DNA from: Dethiosulfovibrio russensis
GTDB taxonomy: Bacteria; Synergistota; Synergistia; Synergistales; Dethiosulfovibrionaceae
DNA: 48,698 bases
Reading direction: 5' to 3'
Assembly (NCBI RefSeq): GCF_021568855.1
Contig: NZ_JAKGUG010000007.1
Span: forward strand, 94,638-143,335
The notes below the pieces were generated by a model. The model had not been told where the DNA came from, did not search any database, and saw only the letters and a program-made list of their open reading frames with translations. A program made the translations under genes and the position numbers. Positions 1 through 8,412 of this stretch are shown piece after piece (the first letter of the stretch is position 1; each line of letters opens with the position of its first letter).

Positions 1-38
1 ACAGCCTGATTCCCGGCGCCCGCTACTTTTATCTTTAT

Positions 39-2069
39 CTAGCTGTCCTTCTCCGACGGGACCAATCCCGTTTCACCCTTCCTCAGCTTGAAGCGTCTCA
101 ACATCTCCTCCAGGCTCTTGGCATCGTAGGCCAATCGTTCCGATTCCTTGGAGACCCCATCTGAAGCCCTGAACGTCTCCTCCACCGTCGAGAGAATGCG
201 CTCCATCCGCTCGGCCACACCTCTGGTTCCCTGAGAGACCTTCTCCACCGAGTGCTCCATCTCCTGGGCGGACGCGGCCTGCTCCTCAGCTCCGGCCGCC
301 ACGTTCTGCATGGCCTGGTTTACCGTTCCCACCGCCTTAAGGGTTCGATCCAGACGAGACTGGGCCACCGAGGCCCTCTCGGACGTGGACTCAAGAGATT
401 CGGCGGAACGATGGCTCTCCTCCATAGACTCTCGGGATTTTTCCTTTAGATCCTCTATAAGACCTCCGACCTGCTGCGCCGCCTGGTTGCTCTCCTCCGC
501 CAGCTTTCGGACCTCCTCCGCCACTACCGCGAAGCCTCTACCGGCCTCTCCCGCTCTGGCAGCCTCTATGGCGGCGTTGAGAGCCAGGAGGTTCGTCTGG
601 TCGGCTATAGCCGTTATTGTGGCCACGAAACCGGCTATATCCTCCACCGACCGGCCCAGACTCTTCATGGTGTCCATGGCTTCCTTGGAAGCGGACGTAA
701 CGGTCTTTATCTCCTCGATAACCCTCTCTACCTCAGCGACGGCCTCCTCGGCGGTGGCCCCCATTGTGGTGGCGGCCTCGGCGCCCTCGGTAGCGGCTGA
801 AGCCACCGAGGTAGCGCTGGCAGCCACCTCCTCTATACCCCCGTTGATCTGCCCGAGGGAATCGGAGTTCTCGTCCGCCGATCGAGACGTGTCCTCTACC
901 AGCCCCTTGGCCTCGTCCATGGCGGCCCCCGCCTCGCCGGAGTACTCGCTCAGAGCAGCCGCCGATGAAGTGAGATCGCCGACGGAACGGTCTATTATCG
1001 ACAGCAGGCCGTTCAGCTCGTCCACCATATGGTCCATATCGGAGGCCAGATCGCCGAACTCGTCGCTCTGGGATACGTCGGAACGAAAGGTCAGATCGCC
1101 CTGGGCCATCGCTCGAGCCAAACCGGCCATGGGCCCGAGAGGACGAAGTATCCTCTTGACCACCAAGGCCACCGCCATCATGGCTAGGAGCAGTGCGGCG
1201 ATACCTATTCCGGCGGTAACGGCAAGAATATGATTTCTAACGCCGTTCAAGGCCGCTACGGAACGACCGGCGAAGGATATCCCTACGACCTGGCCGTCGC
1301 CATCTCTTATGGGCTCGTAGGCCGTAACGTAAGGTATGCCAAGTATGGAGGCGGGACCGGTAAAGGAGCGTTCCTCTTTAAGCAGGATATCGGCGATCTT
1401 AGGATCCAGAGAGGTTCCGATCACCCTATCGCCGTCCTTCACTATGGTGGTCATGAACCTCTTGTCTCCCAGAAATATGGTGACGTCCACCTTGAACAGC
1501 CTCTTAGCCTCGTCCACGAAAGCCATATCGTCCATCCTTATTCCGGCGGACACAACGCCTATGACCTTTCCTTCACTGAAGATGGGAGCCCCCGCCCTGG
1601 CGGAGAAGGGAATCTCGGAACCTCTCTCAAGCGCCCAGGAAGCCTTTCCACCAAGGGCTGAGGCCACGTTGGATTGGTCCGACACCGAATCGCCGAGGCG
1701 GTCGGACGAATGGGTCCTCGCCAAGACAACACCCTTCGAATCGGTCACCGTGGCGAAATCCAGCTTCAGCTCCGCGAGGATCGGCGAGACCATCCGAACG
1801 ATCTCATCCCTGTTTCCTCCGTCTATGGCCTCGACCAGATCCGGCCTGTACGACAAGGCGAGAGCCCCGTCCATAGCCCTCTTTCCGGCGACCTCCATGG
1901 AGTTCAGAAGCCCCATAGCCCCGGCCATCGCCTGCTCCTCCGCCTGATCCACGAAAGCGTTCGAGAAAAGCCGCCAGGCCGGGATAGCCACAGCGATAAC
2001 CATGATCAGCAGAATAGGCACCATGGTGAGGCCTATCTTTTTCCCCACAGATAAACGAAACCCCTTCAA
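39..2069 (-). CDS. Methyl-accepting chemotaxis protein (single-Cache type)
   Basis: Transmembrane chemoreceptor of 676 aa that would control CheA in response to a periplasmic ligand. One TM helix lies at about residues 12-34 and another at about 283-305, flanking a periplasmic Cache-like sensor. A HAMP segment follows (about 306-360), then a long methyl-accepting coiled coil. The conserved hairpin tip [20 protein letters not shown] is near residue 495. The start is a TTG at 2069, with AAAGGAG 10 nt upstream. The nearby ATG in the other frame sits directly on that Shine-Dalgarno and is not used. There is no C-terminal CheR-docking pentapeptide. No che genes are nearby, so this is an orphan receptor. 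The ligand cannot be read from sequence. The class is certain and the Cache subtype is inferred. Confidence 0.95.
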   Translation of the reverse strand: MKGFRLSVGKKIGLTMVPILLIMVIAVAIPAWRLFSNAFVDQAEEQAMAGAMGLLNSMEVAGKRAMDGALALSYRPDLVEAIDGGNRDEIVRMVSPILAELKLDFATVTDSKGVVLARTHSSDRLGDSVSDQSNVASALGGKASWALERGSEIPFSARAGAPIFSEGKVIGVVSAGIRMDDMAFVDEAKRLFKVDVTIFLGDKRFMTTIVKDGDRVIGTSLDPKIADILLKEERSFTGPASILGIPYVTAYEPIRDGDGQVVGISFAGRSVAALNGVRNHILAVTAGIGIAALLLAMMAVALVVKRILRPLGPMAGLARAMAQGDLTFRSDVSQSDEFGDLASDMDHMVDELNGLLSIIDRSVGDLTSSAAALSEYSGEAGAAMDEAKGLVEDTSRSADENSDSLGQINGGIEEVAASATSVASAATEGAEAATTMGATAEEAVAEVERVIEEIKTVTSASKEAMDTMKSLGRSVEDIAGFVATITAIADQTNLLALNAAIEAARAGEAGRGFAVVAEEVRKLAEESNQAAQQVGGLIEDLKEKSRESMEESHRSAESLESTSERASVAQSRLDRTLKAVGTVNQAMQNVAAGAEEQAASAQEMEHSVEKVSQGTRGVAERMERILSTVEETFRASDGVSKESERLAYDAKSLEEMLRRFKLRKGETGLVPSEKDS

Positions 2070-2234
2070 AAAAAGCCATCTCCTTTTACCAATTTGGTAT
2101 TACCTACAGGTTACATTGTACAGGAGAAGATGAAAATAGCCGGACTATTCGAGAAGGGATATCGAATCGATCTGACAGTGGCTTTTATATCGGTCGAGGG
2201 AGCATTCAAGCCCAGTCAAGAAGGCCCTCCCTAA

Positions 2235-2272
2235 AAGAAACCGCCCTGCGTGGACTCGCAGGGCGGTTTCTT
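2235..2272 (-). terminator. Rho-independent terminator of the YbaY-like gene
   Basis: A perfect 14-bp stem (2237-2250 with 2257-2270, 6-nt loop) is followed on the minus strand by TTTCTTTT. The stop codon of the gene ending at 2272 lies at the foot of the stem. Confidence 0.85.
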
Positions 2273-2676
2273 CATCTCACCGATATCAACATTATCTCGA
2301 CAGGCTCGTCGTCTTTCGGTATGGGAACCGGGTCCTTAGTGACGAACAACAGTTCTCCCGTCCCGCTCTCTATTCTAGCGAAAAGCGAGTAGACCGCTCC
2401 TTCCAATATCGTCTTTTCCCTGTAAAACAGCTCGAAGGAGAGGGGGACCTGTTCGCCCTCCAGGTTTCGAGATACCGACGCCACGGGAACCCTGGATCCG
2501 TCCTTTTCCTCCGAGAGTATCACTATGAAACGACACCCATCGGGAAGGACTATCCTCTCCCTGTAGGCCGCCGTCCCCGATATGGATCGGTGATCGTAAA
2601 GCTCCGCGGCGAAAAAGACCGCCACGACCAACAACGTTAAACCGGCTACCATCGCCAAGGTTTTTTTCAAGTTCAA
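2272..2676 (-). CDS. YbaY/YscW-family envelope protein
   Basis: Protein of 134 aa with one hydrophobic N-terminal segment (residues 8-24), then a small beta-rich domain. The domain pattern (SGTAAYRERIVLPDG near residue 33, a pairwise positive-inotropic tail ending in EIMLISV) resembles the YbaY/YscW lipoprotein family, whose members act in the envelope and whose role is poorly known. Unlike YbaY there is no lipobox cysteine, so it is probably held by an uncleaved anchor or exported by a signal peptide. The start is uncertain: TTG at 2676 with GAGAGGAG upstream, or the in-frame TTG two codons later. It is a monocistronic unit with its own terminator. Family assignment is by pattern only. Confidence 0.6.
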   Translation of the reverse strand: MNLKKTLAMVAGLTLLVVAVFFAAELYDHRSISGTAAYRERIVLPDGCRFIVILSEEKDGSRVPVASVSRNLEGEQVPLSFELFYREKTILEGAVYSLFARIESGTGELLFVTKDPVPIPKDDEPVEIMLISVR

Positions 2677-2760
2677 GCGCTCTCGCTCCTCTCTCGTTTA
2701 TCTTTATATGTTATCACGAGAGGTCCTCCGTATAAAAACTCCGGATCGAGGGAGAGATAA

Positions 2761-2795
2761 AAAAATCGGCGGAGAGCATCTCTCCGCCGAAAAAC
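2761..2795 (-). terminator. Rho-independent terminator of the glutaredoxin gene
   Basis: An 11-bp perfect stem (2766-2776 with 2780-2790) with a very short loop is flanked by A runs on the plus strand. On the minus strand this gives a GC-rich hairpin followed by seven Ts. It ends the glutaredoxin transcript. Confidence 0.85.
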
Positions 2796-2813
2796 ATATA
2801 TTATCGTATTAAC

Positions 2814-3044
2814 CTAAAGCCCCAGGGCTTCGTCCAACGCCGCCTTGTCGAAACCGACTATGAAGCGGCCGTCCACGTCTATGACGGGAACCCCCATCTG
2901 ACCGGTCTTAGCGACCATCTGCTTCGCTGCCTCTCTATCTGCTCCTACGTCTACAGGCTCGAACTCCACGCCTTTCTCCGTAAGATATTCCTTGACTCTC
3001 TTACACCAGATACAGCTCTGGGTCGAGTAAACTTTTACGGTCAT
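2814..3044 (-). CDS. Glutaredoxin-like small redox protein
   Basis: Cytoplasmic thiol-disulfide oxidoreductase of 76 aa with a thioredoxin fold. The active-site CIWC motif is at residues 11-14 (SCIWCKRVKEYL), and the cis-proline region GVPVIDVDGRFIVGFD is at about 51-66. Length and layout match the NrdH/Uxx-star class of mini-glutaredoxins. The Shine-Dalgarno AAAGGAGG precedes an ATG at 3044. It lies 39 bp behind the Fe-S membrane protein gene on the same strand and probably shares the copper-type promoter at 3564-3593, giving it a likely role in repair of metal or oxidative damage (inference). No ribonucleotide reductase gene is nearby, so nrdH is not assigned. Confidence 0.85.
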   Translation of the reverse strand: MTVKVYSTQSCIWCKRVKEYLTEKGVEFEPVDVGADREAAKQMVAKTGQMGVPVIDVDGRFIVGFDKAALDEALGL

Positions 3045-3083
3045 TACGACTCCTCCTTTTTTCGGCTGAAAAATATGCTATGA

Positions 3084-3533
3084 CTAACGTCTTAACAGGT
3101 TACCCACCGGGCAGATCGAACACCAGGCCCGATGGTTTCTCCACAACGCCAAAGGCAACGCCACCATGGAGGTGACGAAACACATCCTGTAGGCTACTTT
3201 TCCCATCAATTTCCAGGAAAAACTCTCCAGCAGTCCGCTGACGATTATCTGAAAACCGAACATGAACAGGAAGACCGCTATCGATATATACCATATTCTC
3301 TTTCCCGTCATCCACCTGGGAACGGGCTTCTTAGGCGAGATTCTCTTCATCACCAGGTCGAGAAAGCTTCCTCTAGGACAGTAAGAACCGCACCACTTTT
3401 TGCGTTTCCCCGCCAAAAGGGCTAACCCCATCAGGAGGAAAGCGGCGAGAGCGACTACGGGATACCACCATCCTACTATCATAACGGTACCATAAACGAA
3501 CGCCGATATCCAGCGAATGGATTTTCCGCTCAC
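3084..3533 (-). CDS. NapH/NosR-like 4Fe-4S membrane protein
   Basis: Inner-membrane protein of 149 aa with about four TM helices. Two cysteine clusters, CGSYCPRG (about residues 48-55) and CSICPVGN (about 137-144), each have the CxxxCP or CxxCP form typical of 4Fe-4S loops in NapH, NosR and RdxA-like proteins. It is shorter than those proteins and lacks the usual soluble ferredoxin domain. The start is a GTG at 3533 with GAGAGGGGG upstream. It is the first gene after the promoter at 3564-3593, whose spacer is a CsoR-type palindrome, and is followed by glutaredoxin. A redox role in copper stress is inference. The electron donor and acceptor are unknown. Confidence 0.75.
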   Translation of the reverse strand: MSGKSIRWISAFVYGTVMIVGWWYPVVALAAFLLMGLALLAGKRKKWCGSYCPRGSFLDLVMKRISPKKPVPRWMTGKRIWYISIAVFLFMFGFQIIVSGLLESFSWKLMGKVAYRMCFVTSMVALPLALWRNHRAWCSICPVGNLLRR

Positions 3534-3563
3534 GATCGAACGACCCCCTCTCGAATTCGCATC

Positions 3564-3593
3564 AAATATACCCTAAGGGGGTATATTTGTCAA
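3564..3593 (-). promoter_or_regulatory. Sigma70-type promoter with CsoR-like operator in the spacer
   Basis: On the minus strand there is TTGACA (3588-3593), a 17-nt spacer and TATATT (3565-3570). The spacer and -10 are covered by the inverted repeat AAATATACCC-N5-GGGTATATTT (3564-3588), very like the ATACCCTA-GGGGGTAT core bound by copper-sensing CsoR repressors. It reads into the Fe-S membrane protein and glutaredoxin. The -35 overlaps the copA stop codon. No csoR gene is in the window. Promoter geometry is seen; the identity of the repressor is inferred. Confidence 0.75.
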
Positions 3594-5743
3594 CGACCGA
3601 CCCTCATGGAGTTGAGTATCACCGATATGGAGCTGAAGGTCATGGCGACCTCGGCCACCACCGGATGAAGCAATCCCGCCATGGCCAGGGGCAGCGCCAG
3701 TAAATTGTAGCCGAAAGCCCAGAACAGGTTCTGTCTTATGACGGAGAAGGTCTTTCTGGAAAGGGCTATTCCCTGGGCGATGCGTTCCGCTCCTCCGGAG
3801 ACTATGACCATGTCGGCGCTGTCGATGGCCAGGTCGGTACCGGACCCTACCGCGACACCGACGTCGGCGCCTTTGAGGGCCGCGGCGTCGTTCATGCCGT
3901 CTCCCACCATCAGGACCTTGCCGCCCCTGCTCTGCTCGGATCGGATTATGGCCAGTTTGTCCTCCGGCTTAATACCGGCATGGACGTTCGACCGATCTAT
4001 TCCGACGGCGTCCGCCACCAGCTCGGCGGCGCCTCGGTTATCTCCGGTGGCCATCACCGGCCTTATGCCCAGTTTTTTAAGCTCCGACACTGCGTCGACC
4101 GACTCCGGCCTGATAGGGTCCTCCAGGGCCAGAAATCCCATGACCTCGCCTTCCTTTCGGACCTCCACCACGGTCCGGCCAGCCTGGGTCATCTCCTCGT
4201 ATTTTTCCATGGACTTCGGTCGTCCCAGGGTCCAGGTCTCGCCGTCCACTACGGCGGTAAGCCCCTCTCCGGCTATCTCCTCCACCGATTCCATGTCTAT
4301 GGGGTCGGCGTCCAGAGCGGCTATGGCCTTGGCAAGAGGGTGATTCGACGCCGACTCCATGGCCACAGCCACGGCCAGAGAGCGGGAATCCAGAGATATC
4401 CGGGTAACCTCGGGGTGTCCCTCCGTCAGGGTGCCGGTCTTGTCCAGCACCACCACCGTTACGTCTCCGGCGGTCTGTATGGCCTCGGCGTTGCCTATCA
4501 CTATGCCCTTTCTGGAGGCGGCGCCGGTTCCGGTTATGAGGGCCATGGGGGTAGCCAGCCCAAGGGCACAGGGACAGGCTATCACTATGGTAGTGACGAA
4601 GGCGAAGAGCCCCACCGAGAGGGGATCTCTTGCGGAGACGACCCAGGGTATCCAGCGAGATGCCTGGTCCAGTATCCATCCAAAACGGTCCACCCCGAGA
4701 TACCAGAACAAACCGGATGCCAAGGCCAGAGAGGCAACAACCGGCACGAAGGCTCCGGTCACCCTGTCTGCGAAGGCCTGTATGGGTATCTTGGCTCCCT
4801 GAGCCTCCTCTATGAGGGCGATCATCCTGGACAAAAACGTGTCTTCTCCGGTGCGGGTAACCTCTATCTTCAAAGATCCCGTCACAGCGACGGATCCCCC
4901 CGTAACCTCGTGCCCCTCTTCCTTGGACACCGGCATGGGCTCCCCTGTTATCATGGATTCGTCCACGGCGGAGCGACCGGATAGCACGACTCCGTCTGAA
5001 GGTATCCTTTCTCCCGGACGAACCGACAGGACCATCCCTGACGAAACCGCCTCTATCGGAACTGTGACCTCTCCGTCGTCTCGGACCACTCTGGCCTCCC
5101 GGGCCTGTAATCCCACAAGTGCCCTGATCTCCTTGGAGGCCCTGTCCCTGAGGTGAGACTCTATAAACCGTCCCGTGACGTGAAGGGCCACTATCATGGC
5201 CCCCACCGCCCCGAAGGAGGATACAGCGACGCCGGACTGAGCCAGTATGGCCGTGGACCACGCCGCCAGGGCTCCGAGACAGACCAGCACATCCATGTTA
5301 CCGTGTCCGTGGCTGAGGGCTATCCAGGCCCCTCTGAGAGAACGCCATCCGGCGCCGAATATCACCAAGGCTCCTCCGGCTATCTCCATCCAGTGATATC
5401 CAAAGACATGATAGCCTACCATGTGAGGTATCATCAGGGCCATCAGGGGACCTGTGACGACCCAAGCGAGGATAAGGTTACGTCTGGCCTCGGAGTACCG
5501 TCTGCTCTCAAGATCCGCCGGTCTCTCCCGAGAGACGCCGTATCCCGCCTTGGTCACGGCCTCCTCCAAGGTCTCCAGCGGAACGTCCTTTTCCAAAACG
5601 ACAAATGCCGTCTCCGTACCCAGGTTGACCGCAGCGAAAGCGACTCCGTCGATCTTTGAAAGCCTTTTCTCCACTATTCTGGAACAGGATGCACAGGTCA
5701 TCCCCGTCACTGTGAGCGATACGCTCCTTTTCTCCTCTTCCAT
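3590..5743 (-). CDS. copA: Copper-exporting P1B-type ATPase CopA
   Basis: Integral-membrane Cu(I) efflux pump of about 717 aa. It has one N-terminal heavy-metal-associated domain with the copper-binding CASC motif (TGMTCASC), eight predicted TM helices, the ion-channel CPCALG motif in TM6, the phosphorylation site DKTGTLTEG, TGDN, and the hinge GDGMNDA. CPC plus the late NSMR motif mark the Cu(I)/P1B-1 class. The chosen ATG at 5743 has AAAGGATGAGG upstream. Another in-frame ATG at 5761 with AGGTAGGG is possible and adds six residues. It lies 23 bp (or 5 bp) after the DUF5665-like gene and downstream of copZ, its likely copper donor. Length is normal for the family. Confidence 0.96.
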   Translation of the reverse strand: MEEEKRSVSLTVTGMTCASCSRIVEKRLSKIDGVAFAAVNLGTETAFVVLEKDVPLETLEEAVTKAGYGVSRERPADLESRRYSEARRNLILAWVVTGPLMALMIPHMVGYHVFGYHWMEIAGGALVIFGAGWRSLRGAWIALSHGHGNMDVLVCLGALAAWSTAILAQSGVAVSSFGAVGAMIVALHVTGRFIESHLRDRASKEIRALVGLQAREARVVRDDGEVTVPIEAVSSGMVLSVRPGERIPSDGVVLSGRSAVDESMITGEPMPVSKEEGHEVTGGSVAVTGSLKIEVTRTGEDTFLSRMIALIEEAQGAKIPIQAFADRVTGAFVPVVASLALASGLFWYLGVDRFGWILDQASRWIPWVVSARDPLSVGLFAFVTTIVIACPCALGLATPMALITGTGAASRKGIVIGNAEAIQTAGDVTVVVLDKTGTLTEGHPEVTRISLDSRSLAVAVAMESASNHPLAKAIAALDADPIDMESVEEIAGEGLTAVVDGETWTLGRPKSMEKYEEMTQAGRTVVEVRKEGEVMGFLALEDPIRPESVDAVSELKKLGIRPVMATGDNRGAAELVADAVGIDRSNVHAGIKPEDKLAIIRSEQSRGGKVLMVGDGMNDAAALKGADVGVAVGSGTDLAIDSADMVIVSGGAERIAQGIALSRKTFSVIRQNLFWAFGYNLLALPLAMAGLLHPVVAEVAMTFSSISVILNSMRVGR

Positions 5744-5766
5744 GTCCTCATCCTTTCTCATATGCC

Positions 5767-5991
5767 CTACCTGACGCCGTTTTGAAGCAGATGCATCTGA
5801 TCGTTTACCACCTGCAGAAACTGGGCCACGTATTTACCGACGAAGGGCAGGTTCCAGTCCACCACTGTTTTGAGAAACCCGACCAGTCCCCAAAGAAGGG
5901 CCGCCGCCACAACGGTCAGGCCCAGGGCGAAGCCTACGCCTCTGGCGATACCTCCGAGAAACGAGACCCACAGGAAACGTCCGTATTTCAT
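5767..5991 (-). CDS. DUF5665-like small membrane protein
   Basis: Protein of 74 aa with one or two hydrophobic segments (FLGGIARGVGFALGLTVV and the following VAAALLWGLVGFL). The pattern matches the small DUF5665 membrane proteins of unknown function. It sits between copZ and copA on the same strand and so may belong to the copper unit. Oddly, its ATG lies only five nucleotides after the T-run of the copZ terminator and no Shine-Dalgarno is visible upstream. Its expression probably depends on read-through or an unusual initiation. The function is unknown. Confidence 0.65.
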   Translation of the reverse strand: MKYGRFLWVSFLGGIARGVGFALGLTVVAAALLWGLVGFLKTVVDWNLPFVGKYVAQFLQVVNDQMHLLQNGVR

Positions 5992-5996
5992 AAGAC

Positions 5997-6020
5997 AAAA
6001 AAAGCGGGGTTTCCCCCGCT
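5997..6020 (-). terminator. Terminator or attenuator between copZ and the DUF5665-copA genes
   Basis: Stem AGCGGGG (6014-6020 on the minus strand) pairs with CCCCGCT (6003-6009) around a 4-nt loop, followed by seven Ts. It begins at the copZ stop codon. Because two same-strand genes follow at once, it may only partly stop transcription. Confidence 0.8.
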
Positions 6021-6216
6021 AGATCTCCTCGGCCTCGTAGCCACCGTCGTCGAGGGCCTCTATCACCCTTTTAAGGTCGTCGGTCTCGATCGTGACGGTC
6101 TTTTCCGACAGGTTTACCGAGAAACTGGGAACCTTCATCTCTTCCAGTATGGCGGTTATCCTGGCCTCACAGTGGGCACAGGACATATCAGGCACCTTGA
6201 GCAAATGACTCATCAT
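6019..6216 (-). CDS. copZ: Copper chaperone CopZ-like (HMA domain)
   Basis: Soluble 65-aa protein made of a single heavy-metal-associated domain. The metal site is DMSCAHCEARI (CAHC at residues 13-16). The rest follows the beta-alpha-beta-beta-alpha-beta pattern, ending in GGYEAEE. Such proteins carry Cu(I) to CopA. GGAGGT precedes a double ATG. It follows sufB by 25 bp, so it appears to be co-transcribed with the sufCB Fe-S assembly genes. That is an uncommon linkage, but fits copper being a poison of exposed Fe-S clusters (inference). Confidence 0.88.
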   Translation of the reverse strand: MMSHLLKVPDMSCAHCEARITAILEEMKVPSFSVNLSEKTVTIETDDLKRVIEALDDGGYEAEEI

Positions 6217-6241
6217 GGCTATACCTCCGTCCTTTCGGATG

Positions 6242-7375
6242 TTACATGGCTCCTTCCGATCCGGCCTTGCGGATGGTTTCCTCCATGTCTCTCTTGAGTT
6301 CGTCGGGCAAGCCCATTATGTCCAGCGACAGGAATCCCTTTATTATGAGCGACCGAGCGTCCTCCTCAGAGAGCCCCCGGGCCATGAGATACTCTATCTC
6401 CTCCTGGGCTATCTTCCCTACAGCCGCCTCGTGGGACATTTCCAGGTCGTTGCAGCGGGCCTCCAGCTCGGGAATGGCGTGGATAAGTCCGCTATCGGAG
6501 AGGATGAGGCCGTCGCACTCCAGATGGGCCTTCACTCCCGGCACCTCTCCCACCAGATGCCCCCTGGCGTATATCTTTCCGCCCATGGAGACGGCTCTGG
6601 AGACGACCTCGGCCCTGGTATCGGGGGCCTTCAGTATCACCCTGGACCCCGAGTCTATGGTGGATCCCGGTGTTGCGAGAAAGACACTGTTGAAGGTGGC
6701 CACTGCCCCTTCGCCGTTAAGGATCGCCGTGGGGTACATTACCAGGTCCTTGGCCGGTTTCAGGCATATGTAGTTGGAGATGAAGGTTCCCCCTTCCTCC
6801 ACCATTATCTTGGTCTTGGGACGGACCGCCATTTCCTCCGCCCAGTTGTGGACCATGGTGAACGACAGAGTCGCTCCCTTTTTGACGTAGATCTCCGATA
6901 TCCCCACGTGGAGACCGGACCTCACCCCCGGAGCGGAGGCGCAGCCGCTCAGTATATTGAGAGTGGAGCCCTCCTCGGCTATCACTATGTTGTGGACGTC
7001 CTGGGCGGATCGATCCTCCGCCAGGTAGAGACAGGTCTGGAGCGGATATGTGACGGTGGCTCCAGGCCTGGACCTTATGAAATAGCCTCCGTCGACCTGA
7101 TCCGATTCCTTTTCCATGAGTTTCCAGCTGTATTCCTTCAGGCCGTCGTGCAGGTCCATGGCGGTCTGCATAGGAAGCACCTCGACGTTGGGGTCGGAGC
7201 AATTACAGTGAACGGTGGAGCTGTCTGTCAGCATGAAGCTGCCGGAGACCTGGGCGTTCGGGTCTATTCCGCTTCGGACCAGTGTGGCTTTGTCCTCCTC
7301 GGGAAGGTCCGCCAGTCTGGCCAGATCGGGCCTCTCGGGAGCCCTGTGTCCGTAGGCTTTTCTATCTATGTCCAT
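6242..7375 (-). CDS. sufB: SufB/SufD-family Fe-S assembly scaffold (minimal SufBC type)
   Basis: Soluble scaffold protein of 377 aa, with an N-terminal helical part and a right-handed beta-helix core. The conserved C-terminal stretch includes ECDGLILSDSG, HAIPELEA and EMSHEAAVGKI, the region that carries the cysteine and glutamate of SufB involved in cluster building. It pairs with the SufC ATPase just upstream. Initiation is at the ATG at 7375, which overlaps the sufC stop (TGATG) and follows GGAG. The longer reading to 7414 would lie inside sufC. Neither sufS nor sufU/sufE is in the window, so this is the two-gene SufBC (SmsBC) arrangement seen in many anaerobes and archaea. Confidence 0.88.
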   Translation of the reverse strand: MDIDRKAYGHRAPERPDLARLADLPEEDKATLVRSGIDPNAQVSGSFMLTDSSTVHCNCSDPNVEVLPMQTAMDLHDGLKEYSWKLMEKESDQVDGGYFIRSRPGATVTYPLQTCLYLAEDRSAQDVHNIVIAEEGSTLNILSGCASAPGVRSGLHVGISEIYVKKGATLSFTMVHNWAEEMAVRPKTKIMVEEGGTFISNYICLKPAKDLVMYPTAILNGEGAVATFNSVFLATPGSTIDSGSRVILKAPDTRAEVVSRAVSMGGKIYARGHLVGEVPGVKAHLECDGLILSDSGLIHAIPELEARCNDLEMSHEAAVGKIAQEEIEYLMARGLSEEDARSLIIKGFLSLDIMGLPDELKRDMEETIRKAGSEGAM

Positions 7376-8199
7376 CAGCTCCGCACCCCTTCCTTTACGA
7401 GACAGCGGAAGCACTCGGAGTATCCGCTTCGACGGATCTCCGCCAGGATGTCCCCGGCGTTTCCGGAGCAGACTATCCGACCGTCCATCATAACGTGGCC
7501 TCTGTCCACGTTGACGTAGTCCATTATGTGGCCCGTGTGGGTTATGAGAAGTCCCGCCTTGTAGCGAAGCTCTTTCATCTCCTTCAGAGAGACGTCCACC
7601 CTACAGGATGTTCCGGGACATCCGTCGCAGGCGGACATGGGCCTCTCTCTGCCGAGCACCGACGCGGAGGCCCGCCCTATGAGGGCCATGTTCTCCAGGT
7701 CGACGCCGGACTCGGGCTCGTCCAGAAAGACCAGCTCGGGCTTCTGAAGCAGCAGCTGAAGCAGCTCCACCCTCTTGAGCTCGCCGCCGGACAGTCCGGC
7801 GTTGACCTCTCGGTCAAGAAAAGGAGTTACATTAAGTTTTTCCGAAAGGGCCTCTATCTCGGCGGAGTCGCCTCCGTCGCATATCTCTAGCAGCGATCTG
7901 AGCTTTACGCCGTTTATGGTCGGAGGCCTCTGGAACGACATCCCCACGCCGAGACGGGCCCTCTCGTCCACGGACATACCGGTGATATCCGTGCCTCCGA
8001 ACAGAATAGTTCCTTTGGTGACCCGGTATTTACCGAGTCCCATGACGCTTCCCAGAAGGGTCGTCTTGCCCGAGCCGTTCGGTCCGAAGACGGCGTGGAC
8101 TTCGCCCTCGCCGATCTTCAGGGACACGCCTTTCAGTACCTCCCGGCCCTCGACCTCCACGTGAAGGTCGTTGACCTCCAACAGTGTCGTCGAATTCAT
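7375..8199 (-). CDS. sufC: SufC-type ABC ATPase with a cysteine-rich insertion
   Basis: Cytosolic ABC-class ATPase of 274 aa that drives SufB. Motifs: Walker A GPNGSGKTT, Q-loop SFQRP, signature LSGGELKR, Walker B LVFLDEPESGVD, and H-loop LLITHTG. Between Walker B and the H-loop there is an insertion with SACDGCPGTSC, and the C-terminus carries ECFRC. These cysteines are absent from classical SufC. They could bind a cluster or metal (inference). The ATG at 8199 is preceded by GGAGGAGG at an ideal distance. Longer forms would read through that Shine-Dalgarno. It is the first gene of sufC-sufB-copZ, behind the promoter at 8279-8307. Confidence 0.9.
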   Translation of the reverse strand: MNSTTLLEVNDLHVEVEGREVLKGVSLKIGEGEVHAVFGPNGSGKTTLLGSVMGLGKYRVTKGTILFGGTDITGMSVDERARLGVGMSFQRPPTINGVKLRSLLEICDGGDSAEIEALSEKLNVTPFLDREVNAGLSGGELKRVELLQLLLQKPELVFLDEPESGVDLENMALIGRASASVLGRERPMSACDGCPGTSCRVDVSLKEMKELRYKAGLLITHTGHIMDYVNVDRGHVMMDGRIVCSGNAGDILAEIRRSGYSECFRCLVKEGVRS

Positions 8200-8278
8200 T
8201 CCCCATTCCTCCTCCATAGTAAATGGCGATATCGCGACGGATGTCGCCACAAAAAAGACCTTTTCCCCCTACGAAAAG

Positions 8279-8307
8279 AGTATATGCCATAGGAAGATAA
8301 AACACAA
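8279..8307 (-). promoter_or_regulatory. Likely promoter of sufC-sufB-copZ
   Basis: The minus strand reads TTGTGT (8302-8307), 17 nt, TATACT (8279-8284), about 80 bp upstream of the sufC ATG. The stretch between it and the gene also holds a GCGATATCGC palindrome near 8226-8235. The match to the sigma70 consensus is good but untested. Confidence 0.5.
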
Positions 8308-8336
8308 GCTTTCTAGTGGGATTTAAGGTCGGGGGG

Positions 8337-8365
8337 TTCACAAAGGGGTGATATCACTGTATAAT
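8337..8365 (+). promoter_or_regulatory. Likely promoter of the dnaJ-family gene
   Basis: TTCACA (8337-8342), 17 nt, and a perfect TATAAT (8360-8365) lie 47 bp upstream of the chaperone ATG. No CIRCE or other heat-shock operator is visible. Confidence 0.6.
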
Positions 8366-8412
8366 TCCCAAGGTCAAGATATGTCAAAGCAAGAGATGAG
8401 GGAGGCCGTCCC

